Origin: Loktanella sp.
Lineage (GTDB): Bacteria > Pseudomonadota > Alphaproteobacteria > Rhodobacterales > Rhodobacteraceae
Assembly: GCA_024635625.1 (NCBI GenBank)
Contig: JAGXIQ010000084.1
Location: 21,900 to 85,899 of the forward strand
DNA: 64,000 nucleotides
Direction of reading: 5' to 3'
The position numbers were made by a program, and so were the translations under genes. The notes beneath the pieces were generated by a model that was not told the DNA's origin, did no database searches, and saw only the letters and a list, made by a program, of their open reading frames with translations. Position 1 is the first letter of the stretch; each line of letters begins with the position of its first letter. Of the stretch, positions 29,286-40,253 are shown one piece after another.

Positions 29286-30511
29286 GTTGCATCTGCCCGC
29301 ACGTCGCGCCCGGCGCGTGCCTGTTGAACGGTGGAGCGATAAAGCGGATCAAGTCGGGCGGCATATGCCGCAATACTGAAATGCCACAGGTAATGCGCGC
29401 GCCCAGCCTGAGAGATTGCCGACCGTTCTTTGTCATGCATGATCAGCCGCCCCAGCGTGTCCGCCAACGCCTTAACGTTTCCTACCGGCACAAAGACACC
29501 GGTGACGCCGTCAGTCAAAACCTCTGTATGGGCACCCACAGGGGTCGTCACCACAGTCAGACCATGTGCCAGGCCTTCCAGTACGGCCATTGCCATACCC
29601 TCGCCGTGGGACGGCAGCACGAGGATGTCAGATTTGCGGCACAGGACTTCAACCTGTGACGCCTTCAGCCATCCCGTGAATGTAACGCGGTCGCCTAGGC
29701 CAAGGGCTTTAGCCTCTTCCTGATACTTATCGACCGGGCCGTCGCCAGCCAGCACAGCCTGCCAAGGTAGCTGGGATAAGGCCGGATCGGCTAGTGCACG
29801 CAATAGCTCTGGCACGCCCTTGCGGGGGCCTAGCTGGCCAAGGAACAAAAGACGGATAGGATCGGATTTGGATTTATTACTCGCGGGTGCAACGCCGGGG
29901 TCTGGCACCGCGTTGTGCTGGATCGTGACCTTCTGGCTGGTGTTGTCCAGCAGATCAAAGATTGTCCGGCGGTCGCGCTGGCCCAGAACCAGTACCCTGT
30001 CGGCACCGTCGAACATCCGGCGGATGGCACGGATTTGGCGTGGTGATCGTTCAGACAGATCGGCAGCATAATCGTAGTCGTGAAGATGTAGCATGTGGAT
30101 GCAGCCAAGAGACCGCGCGCAGGCTGACAGGATCAGCTTGCGCCGGGTGCTGCCTCGTCCCGCGACATGGATGTGATGCACTGTCTGCGGCGACACAATA
30201 CGCGTGCCTGCCATTGTCAGGATTGCTTGCGCTAGCCTGATCGATGATATCATGGGGCTGAACCATGGCCCGCGGGTATCGGTGACGCGGTGATCGGCCT
30301 GACTACCCGATTGACGGATGTAGCCTACCAACCGGCCGATGCCGCCACCGTTCTCTTCGCCACCGGCGACGTAGTGCCTGACTCGCAAGGGCTTTTGTGC
30401 TGTCTGTCGGACCGCATTCATTTCGCAAACACCCTTCTTTTTCGTATCAGTAACTTTAGTCTCTTGCAGGGCCTTTGAATCGACAATCTGAACGACCGAT
30501 TTCATGCCCAT
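29282..30511 (-). CDS. Group 1 glycosyltransferase
   Basis: RLLFLGQLGPRKGVPELLRAL, LPSHGEGMAMAVLEGLAHGLTVVTTPVGAHTEVL. Alternative start at MNAVRQ. Confidence 0.88.
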   Translation of the reverse strand: MGMKSVVQIVDSKALQETKVTDTKKKGVCEMNAVRQTAQKPLRVRHYVAGGEENGGGIGRLVGYIRQSGSQADHRVTDTRGPWFSPMISSIRLAQAILTMAGTRIVSPQTVHHIHVAGRGSTRRKLILSACARSLGCIHMLHLHDYDYAADLSERSPRQIRAIRRMFDGADRVLVLGQRDRRTIFDLLDNTSQKVTIQHNAVPDPGVAPASNKSKSDPIRLLFLGQLGPRKGVPELLRALADPALSQLPWQAVLAGDGPVDKYQEEAKALGLGDRVTFTGWLKASQVEVLCRKSDILVLPSHGEGMAMAVLEGLAHGLTVVTTPVGAHTEVLTDGVTGVFVPVGNVKALADTLGRLIMHDKERSAISQAGRAHYLWHFSIAAYAARLDPLYRSTVQQARAGRDVRADAT

Positions 30512-31629
30512 CCCTTTGATCCGATACGCTCGGCCTTTTGGTGGACCTTGGTGTAAAGACTATGCGCCAGATCGCCCACCCGGTCGGCCCCGATGATCGT
30601 TTCCGCCCAATTGCGCGCCGCGTCGCCGTGGTGAATGCACATTTGACGATCAGCGGCCATATGGGCGATTGCGTCGGCCAGCGCAGCCGGATCGTTTGGT
30701 GGGACGACCAAACCCAGATCATAGGGGGCGACTGTGGCCCGCAACTCTCCGACATCGGTGACAACGACGGGCAGACCGAACGTGGCTGCAACAGGCAGGA
30801 CGCCGCTTTGTGAGGCTTCTGTGTAGGGCAGCACAACAAGGTCGGCGTCGCTGAATAAGGTTGCGACGTCTTCGTCGGGGATAAAGCGGTTCTGGATATC
30901 ATAGCGTCCGGGATCGCCCATCAGATCGCGCAGATCATGCGGATCGTCCCCACGCCCAGCGATGGTAATCCGCAGACCGGGAATGCGGTCGTCTAATAAG
31001 CGCTCTGCCCTTAGCAACTGGTCGAGGCCCTTGTAAGCGAAGATGCGGCCGAACAGCAGGACGCGAAAGCTGTCCGCGCGACTGGTCCGGCGCAACCCCT
31101 TCGCGCGCGCAAGCTCCGCATAGCGGCTGATCGCTGGATGCGGCAGGACGTGCACTTGGTCGGTAGGCTTGGCAAAGACAGTCTCTGCCGCCTTTGCCAA
31201 GGTGGGGCCGTGCACGACCACATGATCCGACAGGCGCGCCATCAACTTGGGGCTCCAGTTTGGTAGAACGCCGGTATCGCGGTCGCCGGGATGCAGGCGA
31301 ACGTCGTGCACCGTGGTAATGACTGGCACAGGTCGCCAAAACGGTACAGCAAAGTTCAACCAAAGCTGCGTATTGCTTAGAACGTGGATGACGTCCGGGG
31401 CCTCTGCACGGATCAGCCGGGTCAGGCGCCACAAGAATGCGGGGTTTGCCAGACTGCGATGACGCGGCCAATCGACCAGCTTGATGGTCACATCCGGTGC
31501 AAACCATTCAAGCGCGTTGGCAAAACGATCGCGCGGCAGGATCAGGGTAACAGCACCCCAGCGTGCAACTGCATTGGCATAGGCGATGGTGTAGTCGAAA
31601 GGTTCGCCGCCGATAAGTAGGACCTTCAT
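30502..31629 (-). CDS. Group 1 glycosyltransferase
   Basis: RVLLFGRIFAYKGLDQLLRAERLL, LVVLPYTEASQSGVLPVAATFGLPVVVTDVGEL. Confidence 0.88.
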   Translation of the reverse strand: MKVLLIGGEPFDYTIAYANAVARWGAVTLILPRDRFANALEWFAPDVTIKLVDWPRHRSLANPAFLWRLTRLIRAEAPDVIHVLSNTQLWLNFAVPFWRPVPVITTVHDVRLHPGDRDTGVLPNWSPKLMARLSDHVVVHGPTLAKAAETVFAKPTDQVHVLPHPAISRYAELARAKGLRRTSRADSFRVLLFGRIFAYKGLDQLLRAERLLDDRIPGLRITIAGRGDDPHDLRDLMGDPGRYDIQNRFIPDEDVATLFSDADLVVLPYTEASQSGVLPVAATFGLPVVVTDVGELRATVAPYDLGLVVPPNDPAALADAIAHMAADRQMCIHHGDAARNWAETIIGADRVGDLAHSLYTKVHQKAERIGSKGWA

Positions 31630-32582
31630 GACGTCTGCGCCCGCGTAGAGGTTTCGCGCGGCATGGGTTTGTGCCCTATGGCACGGGCCGCATTCAAAGA
31701 GTCGCGCAGGCGGCGTAAAAGATGCGGCTCTCCCGGATCACGCAGGCCTTTCATGGCCAGCCGCACCTGCGTGGCGGTGCTGGCCCCATTGAGGCGGGCG
31801 CGGGCAAAGCGGGCGGGCGTATGGTCATCGAAATTTAGGCGATGCGGCAGGCCTTCGCGGGTTAGAAAGTCATTGGTTGCGGTCACCACCGCCTGCCAGT
31901 GACCGATCCGCTTGCGCAGCATGTCAGCGTCGTCCGTGGCACGGTACCACGCGTTATCGTGGATACGGTAGACACCCAGCGCATCTGGCAGCGCCGCTAC
32001 GCGGGTCACGTAGGGCGACAGACCGACTAGCCATGCATCAGCAGAGATACGGAAGGTGTCGGGGATTTCGCCAATCTGGTCCCACACTGTGCGCCGAAGG
32101 GACACGGCAGAAGTCATTGGGAAAGGCCAACGCCCGCCGGACTTCGTCATGATAGGCGCCAGATCGCCACTGCACAGCGTAGGTGGAATGGCGCGAAAAG
32201 CATGCGTGCCATCGGACAGCTGCGGCTGCAACCGATGATAGGCGAGCCCGATATCGAAATCCGCATCGAAGGCAGCATTGATCGCAGCCAGCTTTCCCGG
32301 CTGCCACCAGTCGTCGGCATCCAGAAAATGCAGGGTCAGGCCACGACTGTGACGCACCCCCGCGTTGATCGCCGCCGCCTGCCCTGCGTTGTCCTGCAAT
32401 ACCGGTCTAATCCGGTCACCGTAGCTTGCGATGATGTCACGGGAATCGTCTGATGACCCATCGTCGACGACGACGACCTCTGCGCTGACCCCGGTTTGGG
32501 CTAATGCGCTGTCTATTGCCTGCGCAAGATAGCGACCGTAGTTGTAGTTGTTGATAATGACGCTTGCGCGTGGCTGTTCCAT
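31626..32582 (-). CDS. Family 2 glycosyltransferase
   Basis: ASVIINNYNYGRYLAQAIDSALAQTGVSAEVVVVDDGSSDDS; FLDADDWW. Confidence 0.92.
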   Translation of the reverse strand: MEQPRASVIINNYNYGRYLAQAIDSALAQTGVSAEVVVVDDGSSDDSRDIIASYGDRIRPVLQDNAGQAAAINAGVRHSRGLTLHFLDADDWWQPGKLAAINAAFDADFDIGLAYHRLQPQLSDGTHAFRAIPPTLCSGDLAPIMTKSGGRWPFPMTSAVSLRRTVWDQIGEIPDTFRISADAWLVGLSPYVTRVAALPDALGVYRIHDNAWYRATDDADMLRKRIGHWQAVVTATNDFLTREGLPHRLNFDDHTPARFARARLNGASTATQVRLAMKGLRDPGEPHLLRRLRDSLNAARAIGHKPMPRETSTRAQTS

Positions 32583-32596
32583 GGGGGGCTCCGAGA

Positions 32597-33802
32597 TTAG
32601 CCGCGCGGTGCGGTCAAGGGTAGGCTGACGTCAACGACATCGCCGGGATAGATTTCCGTCTCCATCGTGGCGGGCAACGTCTGCGCGCCCAATGCATCCG
32701 TGCGAAAGATGCGCAACACCGGCGCGGCCAAGGCGACAGATGGGTCTTCTGGGATGCGTCCAGCGGCCAACAGATGGCCTTGCAAGGCCTGAAGCTGGGC
32801 CACCTGCACGGATCGTTCGCCGACTGCACGGCGCAAAGCTTCGCGGGTGGTGATGCGCTGGGCGGTCAGGTCAGCTTGGGTCTGGTGACGGATCGTTTCC
32901 CGGTTCTGACGCGCCCGGGCGGCAAAAGTCTGATTTTCCAATAAATCCCGCGCCAGACGGCTTTCTTCGCGTTCCAGCTCTTGCAAGCGCGACCGCGGTG
33001 CAAGGCCGCGTTCTACAAGGGTTCGCATCGCCTCTACCTCTGCCCGCTGTAGGGCCTGCTCGTCTGATTGATGCGCAGCCAGTTGCGATAGGACCTCTAG
33101 TTCCACATCAGTCAGGGCAAGGGCTGTATCTGCGTAGGCGCGATCAGCGGCTTGTTCGGTCAACACGTCATCAAGCAACGCTGCATCTATGTCGCGCACG
33201 GGCGCGGGGTCGGCATCCGCGCCTGTCTTGGCCGGCGCCTCGGGTATGATGGCCTCTTCGGCCAGTTGGGCGTTCAGTCGGGTGATCTCGCTGTCGAGGG
33301 CTCGCAGGGCCTGCTCCCCCGCTCTTTGCTGCGCAAGCAGTTCAAGGATCTCTCCTAGTCCAGTGGCTGTTTCGGCCTCACCAGCGAACAGGCCACCAGC
33401 CGAGATGATGGCTTGCCGGACGGTCAGGCCGGGCTGATAGGTGACCTCTCCACTCGTTTTGACCTGACCGCCAACATAGACTGGGCGGTATTGCGAAACT
33501 TCAATCAGAACGATGGGATCAAGGAGGATGTCATGGGAGATGAGCGATTGGGCCACACGCTCTTGGATCGCGTCGATGGTCAGTCCGGCGACACTTATGC
33601 CCCCCACCAGCGGTAACCGGATTCGACCATCAACATCGACACGCGCATCGCGGGTCAGTTCAGGGGCCCCGGCGACGGATACGAACAACACGTCGCCACG
33701 GGCCACTGGGGTTTCGGCCAAAGCCGGCAGACCCGTCAGGCACAGCGCAATGGCCCAACCGGCAAACTGGCGGCAGTTTCTGCCTGTGTGCTTTGGGACC
33801 AC
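32597..33802 (-). CDS. Polysaccharide export protein (Wza-like, SLBB)
   Basis: ARGDVLFVSVAGAPELTRDARVDVDGRIRLPLVGGISVAGLTIDAIQERVAQSL; PVYVGGQVKTSGEVTYQPGLTVRQAIISAGG; N-terminal signal. Confidence 0.88.
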   Translation of the reverse strand: MVPKHTGRNCRQFAGWAIALCLTGLPALAETPVARGDVLFVSVAGAPELTRDARVDVDGRIRLPLVGGISVAGLTIDAIQERVAQSLISHDILLDPIVLIEVSQYRPVYVGGQVKTSGEVTYQPGLTVRQAIISAGGLFAGEAETATGLGEILELLAQQRAGEQALRALDSEITRLNAQLAEEAIIPEAPAKTGADADPAPVRDIDAALLDDVLTEQAADRAYADTALALTDVELEVLSQLAAHQSDEQALQRAEVEAMRTLVERGLAPRSRLQELEREESRLARDLLENQTFAARARQNRETIRHQTQADLTAQRITTREALRRAVGERSVQVAQLQALQGHLLAAGRIPEDPSVALAAPVLRIFRTDALGAQTLPATMETEIYPGDVVDVSLPLTAPRG

Positions 33803-34088
33803 CGGTCTGAAACTCCTTTGGTAAACAAGACCATCGCAGGACTGGACGGTATGTCGTGAAGCCTAGCGCCACGACAGCATGACCCGAACCTGACCATCCG
33901 TCGGAAACGTGGACCTGCGTTCATCCGATCAGGGGACGTTGTTCTTGTTCCCCCCACCGCATGGTCTAGCCATCCACCGAAGGGTGACGTTTGCGCGGGG
34001 GGACAAACCCGGTCTGATGAACCCAACCCTGTTCGACCGCGTCTGCGGTCTGGCTAGGTTTGATGACTGCCGCCGAAAAGGGCCCTCT

Positions 34089-35369
34089 ATGAACCGACCG
34101 GTTGAAAGCTTTACCGCCGTCCACCCCCCAGCGCCGGCCCTGCGGCTGCGCTGGCGCAGGCTGGAATGGTGGGGTGCCTCAATCGCGCTGTTCTTGAATT
34201 CCGGTGCGCTGTTTCCCTTGGTGCTTATGGTCCAGAACGGAGAGATTGGTGACGCCGAGCGCGCGCGCCTGCGTCTGATGCAGCTGCCAGTCATCGCTAT
34301 CACGCTGATTCTGTTATCACGCCACACCGGGGCATTGATGCTGGCTGTCCGTCGGTCCTTGCCACTCGTCCTGCTGATTTTGCTCGCAGCACTTTCTGTC
34401 ACGTGGTCCATCGGGACGGGCGTCACCCTGCGGCGTGCGATCGCCTTAGGGATTACGTGCCTGCTTGCCACCTTGTTGGCGATTCGCTTTACACCGCGCC
34501 AGTTGCTGTTGCTGGTATCGGGTGTGATAGGTTTCTGCCTTTGGCTTAGCCTTGGTGCCGCTGTCCTAACGCCCAGTGCTGCCAATATGCCCGGCGGCGA
34601 GGGCCTGCGTGGCATCTATACACATAAAAACGTGCTGGGTTGGGCGGCCTGTTTGGGTGTGATCTGCGGCATAGCACTTTGGCAGGATAGCCACCGAGCG
34701 CTCCACTGGCGCGGGTTCCGCCTATTGGTAGCAAGCGTCGGTTGCCTGCTGCTGTCCGGATCTGGCACCGGGATCATTTGTTCATCCGTCGCGGTCGTGC
34801 TTTACGGCTTCTACGCCCTTTTAGCGCGGACTCGTGGCATGACGCGGCTGGTTTGCCTTTTGGTCGTGATGGAGCTTGTCGCAGCCATCGTCTTAGGCGG
34901 TAGACCCCTGCTCGTTCTAATACTCGATGGTTTGGGTAAGGACGCGACCCTGACTGGGCGCATACCGCTTTGGGATATCGTAGATATGCGCATCGCAGTG
35001 AAGCCGTGGTTGGGCTATGGTTATCAGTCGTTCTGGACTCCTGGCACTTATGGAAACGATCTGGTCACCACTACGTTGCAATGGCAACCGCCCCATGCCC
35101 ACAACGGTTTCCGTGATACGCTGCTAAGCCTCGGCGCACTGGGATTGACGCTGTTGATGTGGTCCTTGATCCGCGCCTTGCGTCAAGGCGCTGCCTTGCA
35201 AATGCGGGCACCCAAAGAGGGCTGGGTTTGGCTGAACGTTGTGATCGGTGTTATGATCGCTATGAACCTGACCGAGAGTAATCTGCTAGCCCAAAACGAT
35301 ATTCAGTGGCTGTTATTATCCACCGCAGTCATCATGATCGGGCTACGTGCGGCCGACCGGCGCGCCTGA
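34089..35369 (+). CDS. O-antigen ligase/polymerase-like membrane protein (Wzy-like)
   Basis: Multi-TM; GLRGIYTHKNVLGWAACLG and GYGYQSFW...PHAHNGFRDTLLSLG. ORF opens at 33909; MNRPVESF at 34089 is a likely start. Confidence 0.8.
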   Translation: MNRPVESFTAVHPPAPALRLRWRRLEWWGASIALFLNSGALFPLVLMVQNGEIGDAERARLRLMQLPVIAITLILLSRHTGALMLAVRRSLPLVLLILLAALSVTWSIGTGVTLRRAIALGITCLLATLLAIRFTPRQLLLLVSGVIGFCLWLSLGAAVLTPSAANMPGGEGLRGIYTHKNVLGWAACLGVICGIALWQDSHRALHWRGFRLLVASVGCLLLSGSGTGIICSSVAVVLYGFYALLARTRGMTRLVCLLVVMELVAAIVLGGRPLLVLILDGLGKDATLTGRIPLWDIVDMRIAVKPWLGYGYQSFWTPGTYGNDLVTTTLQWQPPHAHNGFRDTLLSLGALGLTLLMWSLIRALRQGAALQMRAPKEGWVWLNVVIGVMIAMNLTESNLLAQNDIQWLLLSTAVIMIGLRAADRRA

Positions 35370-35647
35370 CGAAAACCCGCCAAAATCCCGTAAATAAATG
35401 GCCACGGCATGGCTTCGCCTACTCTTGGGCGGGGCCATTTGTACGTGCGCAGTAGTCCCCAAGCCGGTTGGTGTAATGGCATCATCCGAATGGGCCGGGG
35501 TCCTCATCCCTCTGCCGCAGGCGGGGGGTACAGCAGGTGAAGCATTCGGGCGATTGGGGGTGTCTTACTCACCGATCTGTCAGCTTCCCAATGGTCGGTT
35601 GCGGAACCTAGCCTCTTGGCAACCTAACGTATTTCCAGAGGATCCCC

Positions 35648-36514
35648 ATGACACCCAGTTCGACCCCCGTGGTGCAATCCGCACTGGCCCCCCTCGCCAG
35701 CATCAACGTTCTGGGGGTGGCCGTGTCTGACCTGAACATGCCAAAGGCGATGCAATTTGTATTCGATGCGGTTCATACCGGAACCAAAGGTTATATCTGC
35801 ATCTGTGGCGCCCATGGGGTGGTCGAGTGTCAATCCGATCCCGCCCTGCAACGCGTTTTTAATGGCGCGATGGCGGCGACACCTGATGGTATGCCGCTGG
35901 TCTGGGCGTTGCACGGCGCTGGGCATGCAGACGCGGGACGGGTCTATGGCCCGGACCTGATGCGCAATATGCTGGACAGCGGCCGCGACGCCGGGCTGCG
36001 GCATTTCTTGTATGGCACCACCCCCGCGACCCTTGCAAAGTTAAGCGCCCAGATTTTGCGCCGCTATCCTGGTGCGATCATCTCTGGCACCTACGCGCCT
36101 CCCTTCCGCGCCCTGTCCCCAGACGAAGAGCGTCACGTCGCAGCCGTCATCAACCGGGCCGAGGCTGATATTGTCTGGGTCGGACTAAGCACACCCAAGC
36201 AAGACCGCTGGATGGCGTCGATGAGGGATCGGCTGAATGCGCCGGTACTGGTTGGCGTCGGTGCGGCTTTTGACTTTTTAGCGGGGAATACCCGTGCTGC
36301 GCCCCCGGTGCTGCAACGCGCGGGGCTGGAATGGGCCTATCGCCTGATGACCGAACCGCGGCGGTTGTGGCGGCGCTATGTGCGGATTGTGCCGCTTTAT
36401 TTGCTGCTGCGCGGTTTGCAACGCGCCGGCCTGCGCCGGTTTCCAATCCCAGCCAGCGCAATCCCCGTGCCGCCGACCGGCGGCGACCAGCCTGACCGTA
36501 CCGCCACTATCTGA
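35648..36514 (+). CDS. WecG/TagA/CpsF family glycosyltransferase
   Basis: YICICGAHGVVECQSDPALQRVFNGAMAATPDGMPLVWAL, VYGPDLM, IVWVGLSTPKQDRWMASMRDRL, GVGAAFDFLAGNTRAAPPVLQRAGLEWAYRL. Confidence 0.93.
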   Translation: MTPSSTPVVQSALAPLASINVLGVAVSDLNMPKAMQFVFDAVHTGTKGYICICGAHGVVECQSDPALQRVFNGAMAATPDGMPLVWALHGAGHADAGRVYGPDLMRNMLDSGRDAGLRHFLYGTTPATLAKLSAQILRRYPGAIISGTYAPPFRALSPDEERHVAAVINRAEADIVWVGLSTPKQDRWMASMRDRLNAPVLVGVGAAFDFLAGNTRAAPPVLQRAGLEWAYRLMTEPRRLWRRYVRIVPLYLLLRGLQRAGLRRFPIPASAIPVPPTGGDQPDRTATI

Positions 36515-36541
36515 TGCCATCTGCTGCTCCGAGGTAATGCC

Positions 36542-37915
36542 ATGACCAAGCCGATCACTCTGACCGATCCGACCCCCGTCGCCTACCATATCGGACCACA
36601 CCCTACTTTTAGTGGCACGAAATCCCCGCGATCTTTTCGAAGACCCTTTTGCGGCCTTGCGATCATCGGGGCCGATACCCTTGCAATGCTGATCCCCATG
36701 GGGGTGCTATTTTCACCGTGGGCTGGTGGTTCGATGCCTGCCGCAGTTCTGTCGCTGATCCTTGCGGGTGGCGCGACGGTTGTCTTGAACCTGCTGCAAG
36801 GCCTTTATCCGGGTGACCGTCTACACTCGCAAGAGACACTGCGCCGCCGGGCCCGGACTGTCGCGCTGTCATTGTTGTTGTTGCCTGCATTTTGCACCTA
36901 TGCTGCGCCCGGTGAACTGAACACCGGTATCGTGACAGCGTTGGCGTTGCTGGCGGCCCTTGTGTTGCAGATCCCGCTGCGCCGGGCCGTCCGTGGCCAG
37001 CTTTACCGGTCGGGACTTTGGGGTACGGCGGCGGTCTTTATCGCACCGCGTCAACTGCGTGAAACGCTTGAATCCTTTTTCCAGACCCATTGGCGCTATG
37101 GCCTGCGCCCGGTGCAGGAAGGGGCGCAGATTGCCGTGTTGGCCCGCACGCCAGACACCACTACTGCCACAATGCTGCGTCAGGAATACCACGAGGTCAT
37201 CGTGCTGGCCGACATGCCGCACTTGCGGGTGTCTGGACTGCATCCGGCCGATATCGGCGGCGCGATCGGATTTTCCGTTGGGGCTGCTGGCACGCCGGGA
37301 TACGCGGTGGTCAAGCGGATTATGGACATCGCGATCGCGCTGCCCGCCCTGTTGATACTGGCACCCTTCATGATTCTGGCGGCCTTGTGCATCTACATCG
37401 TCGATCCTGGCCCAGTTCACTACATCCAACCGAGAGAGGGTCTAGGTGGCCGTACCGTTGGCGTCTTGAAGCTGCGCACGATGTATCGCGACTCGGAAGC
37501 GCGCCTGAATACGCTTTTGACGACAGATCCGCAGGCACGCGCCGAATGGGCCCATCATTTTAAGCTGCGTAATGATCCGCGCTTGCTGCCTCGGATCGGA
37601 TCGTTCCTGCGTGCGTCCAGCATCGACGAACTGCCGCAGCTGATCAACGTCCTGCGTGGAGAGATGAGCATCGTAGGGCCGCGTCCCTTTCCTGAATATC
37701 ACCTAAAGGCGATGCCTGCCGCGTTCCGGGCAAAGCGTGCATCCGTCGCGCCGGGCATCACCGGATTGTGGCAAATCACCAGCCGCAGTGACGCCGACCT
37801 GATCCAGCAACAACAGCTGGACGAACACTACATCGACAACCGTTCTTTGTGGTTCGACCTGCAGATCATTCTGGGCACGTTGCCAGCCCTGCTGCTTGGC
37901 AAAGGCGCCTACTGA
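36542..37915 (+). CDS. Polyprenyl glycosylphosphotransferase (WbaP/EPS sugar transferase)
   Basis: [68 protein letters not shown]. Confidence 0.93.
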   Translation: MTKPITLTDPTPVAYHIGPHPTFSGTKSPRSFRRPFCGLAIIGADTLAMLIPMGVLFSPWAGGSMPAAVLSLILAGGATVVLNLLQGLYPGDRLHSQETLRRRARTVALSLLLLPAFCTYAAPGELNTGIVTALALLAALVLQIPLRRAVRGQLYRSGLWGTAAVFIAPRQLRETLESFFQTHWRYGLRPVQEGAQIAVLARTPDTTTATMLRQEYHEVIVLADMPHLRVSGLHPADIGGAIGFSVGAAGTPGYAVVKRIMDIAIALPALLILAPFMILAALCIYIVDPGPVHYIQPREGLGGRTVGVLKLRTMYRDSEARLNTLLTTDPQARAEWAHHFKLRNDPRLLPRIGSFLRASSIDELPQLINVLRGEMSIVGPRPFPEYHLKAMPAAFRAKRASVAPGITGLWQITSRSDADLIQQQQLDEHYIDNRSLWFDLQIILGTLPALLLGKGAY

Positions 37916-37956
37916 CATCGCCCTGCATTCCATTCTTCAAACCAAGGACTTTCATC

Positions 37957-39009
37957 ATGCGTAGTGACAAGACCATCCTCGTGACCGGCGGCGCCGGCTT
38001 CCTCGGATCGCACCTTTGCGATCGCCTGCTGGATGCTGGAAACCACGTTATCTGTGTCGACAATTTTCACACTGGTCGTCGGTCCAACGTCGCGCATCTG
38101 CTGCACAACGACCGGTTCGAGCTGATCCGCCAAGACATCACCGATCCGCTACGGGTCGAAGCGCAGGAAATCTACAACCTCGCCTGCCCCGCGTCGCCGG
38201 TGCATTATCAGGCTGATCCGGTGCGTACGGTCCAGACCAACGTGATCGGCGCCATCAACATGTTGGATTTGGCCAAGCGGACCGGGGCACGTATCTTTCA
38301 AGCCTCTACCAGTGAGGTTTACGGCGACCCGCACGTCCATCCGCAGGTCGAAGATTACCACGGCAATGTCAGCCCCACTGGCCCAAGGGCCTGCTACGAC
38401 GAGGGCAAGCGCTGTGCCGAAACTCTGTTCTTCGACTACCAGCGCCAGTACGGGCTTGAAATTCGCGTGGCGCGGATTTTTAACACCTATGGTCCCCGGA
38501 TGCGGCCCGACGATGGGCGCGTCGTATCGAACTTTATCGTGCAGGCCCTGAAGGGCGAGCCGTTGACCATTTACGGTACCGGCGAACAGACGCGGTCCTT
38601 CTGCTATGTGGACGACCTGATTTCTGGCTTCGTGGCTCTGATGGCGGCAGACGACAGCGTGCCGCTGCCGGTCAATCTGGGCAATCCGATAGAGTTCACG
38701 ATGCGCCAACTCGCAGAGGCTGTGCTAGAGTTGACAGGATCGCGGTCCAAGCTGGAAACGCGGCCTTTGCCACAGGACGATCCAACCCAGCGCCGTCCCG
38801 ATATCTCTCGGGCTAAGGCACATCTGAACTGGGAACCGGCTGTGGCCCTGCGTGAAGGCCTTAAGCAGACCATCGCTTACTTTGACGCAGAGTTGTCGGG
38901 CCGCCGGATAGAGTCCGCGAATCGCTTTACCAAAGCAGTCCCGATTGTAACGGCTGCACATCTGAATGGTGCTGTGCCTATCGTCGCTCAAAAGGGGCAA
39001 GTTGGTTGA
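37957..39009 (+). CDS. NAD-dependent epimerase/decarboxylase, UDP-glucuronate decarboxylase type
   Basis: [77 protein letters not shown]. Confidence 0.88.
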   Translation: MRSDKTILVTGGAGFLGSHLCDRLLDAGNHVICVDNFHTGRRSNVAHLLHNDRFELIRQDITDPLRVEAQEIYNLACPASPVHYQADPVRTVQTNVIGAINMLDLAKRTGARIFQASTSEVYGDPHVHPQVEDYHGNVSPTGPRACYDEGKRCAETLFFDYQRQYGLEIRVARIFNTYGPRMRPDDGRVVSNFIVQALKGEPLTIYGTGEQTRSFCYVDDLISGFVALMAADDSVPLPVNLGNPIEFTMRQLAEAVLELTGSRSKLETRPLPQDDPTQRRPDISRAKAHLNWEPAVALREGLKQTIAYFDAELSGRRIESANRFTKAVPIVTAAHLNGAVPIVAQKGQVG

Positions 39010-40202
39010 AACTTCTGGTCTTTGCGCATCGTCTCGAACTCGGCGGCACACAAGTGAACGCCATCGAACTGGCTGCAGAGTTACGCGACCAGCACGGATA
39101 CGATATCATCTTTCACGCCTCTGAAGGTCCCGCACTTGAAATGGTGCGGGACAAAGGCCTGCGCTTTGTGCCGGCACCAGATGTCAGGTTTCATCCTTCT
39201 CCACAGCGTATAAACGCGCTTCGTAAATTGGTCCGACGTGAAAAACCGGACCTCATCCATGCGTGGGACTGGTGGCAGGGGCTAGAAGCCTATTATGGCA
39301 CCTACCTGACCAATGGCGTTCCGCTGTTGATTTCTGACATGAACATGGATTTGACACGCTCCATGCCGCGAAATGTGCCGACGACATTTGGGTTTCCGGA
39401 CCTGACAGAGGACGCGGCTGAACATGGCTGGCAGACACCAATGACGCTGCTGCCACCCGTGGATACGCGTACAAACGCCCCTCAGGCGATCAACAGTTCT
39501 GCGTTCCGTACCCGCCATGGGGCGAAATTGAACGACGTCGTAATTGTTTCTGTTTCGCGCCTGTCGAACGAAATGAAGTCCGACAGCTTGTTTCGCGCAA
39601 TCGAGGTCATCCGTACACTGGGGCAGAACATGCCGCTAAAGCTGATGATTGTGGGTGATGGCGCAGCACGGGCTGCGTTGCAGGAAAAGGCGGATGCTGC
39701 GAACCGCCATCTGTACCGAGAGGCGGTTATCCTAACCGGTGCAATGGCGGACCCTCGTGAAGTTTACGCAGCTGCCGATATCGTTCTGGGTATGGGCGGT
39801 TCCGCCTTGCGCGGATTGGCATTTGGGAAACCTTTGGTCGTCGTGGGGGCGAATGGCTTTGCCGTGGCTTTTACCCAGACCACCGCACCGACGTTTCTGA
39901 AAACAGGCATGTACGGCACCGGGGACGGCAAGTCGGGCAATCCTGCGATGTTCGAAGCGCTACGCCCTCTTGTCCAACGACCGCAACTGCGTGCCCAATT
40001 GGGGCCCTTCGGACGGGATTATGTGATGCAACATCACGATCTGACCCGTGTCACGGCCAGATTGGCCGAATACTGTGAAACGGCTGTAAACCATAAAAAC
40101 CTAAGTCGCGCGAACCTCGCGGATGCGGCAAGGACCGCCTTTTACTATATGCGCGAACGGCGTTTTCGGGTCGCGTCACGGGATGCAATCCCTAGCCCAT
40201 AA
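39006..40202 (+). CDS. Glycosyltransferase
   Basis: TTG start overlapping the upstream stop; [61 protein letters not shown]. Confidence 0.8.
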   Translation: MKLLVFAHRLELGGTQVNAIELAAELRDQHGYDIIFHASEGPALEMVRDKGLRFVPAPDVRFHPSPQRINALRKLVRREKPDLIHAWDWWQGLEAYYGTYLTNGVPLLISDMNMDLTRSMPRNVPTTFGFPDLTEDAAEHGWQTPMTLLPPVDTRTNAPQAINSSAFRTRHGAKLNDVVIVSVSRLSNEMKSDSLFRAIEVIRTLGQNMPLKLMIVGDGAARAALQEKADAANRHLYREAVILTGAMADPREVYAAADIVLGMGGSALRGLAFGKPLVVVGANGFAVAFTQTTAPTFLKTGMYGTGDGKSGNPAMFEALRPLVQRPQLRAQLGPFGRDYVMQHHDLTRVTARLAEYCETAVNHKNLSRANLADAARTAFYYMRERRFRVASRDAIPSP

Positions 40203-40253
40203 CAACCGCCGAAATTTTTAGTAAATAGACAGATAAAAAGGTTACCCCCGCCC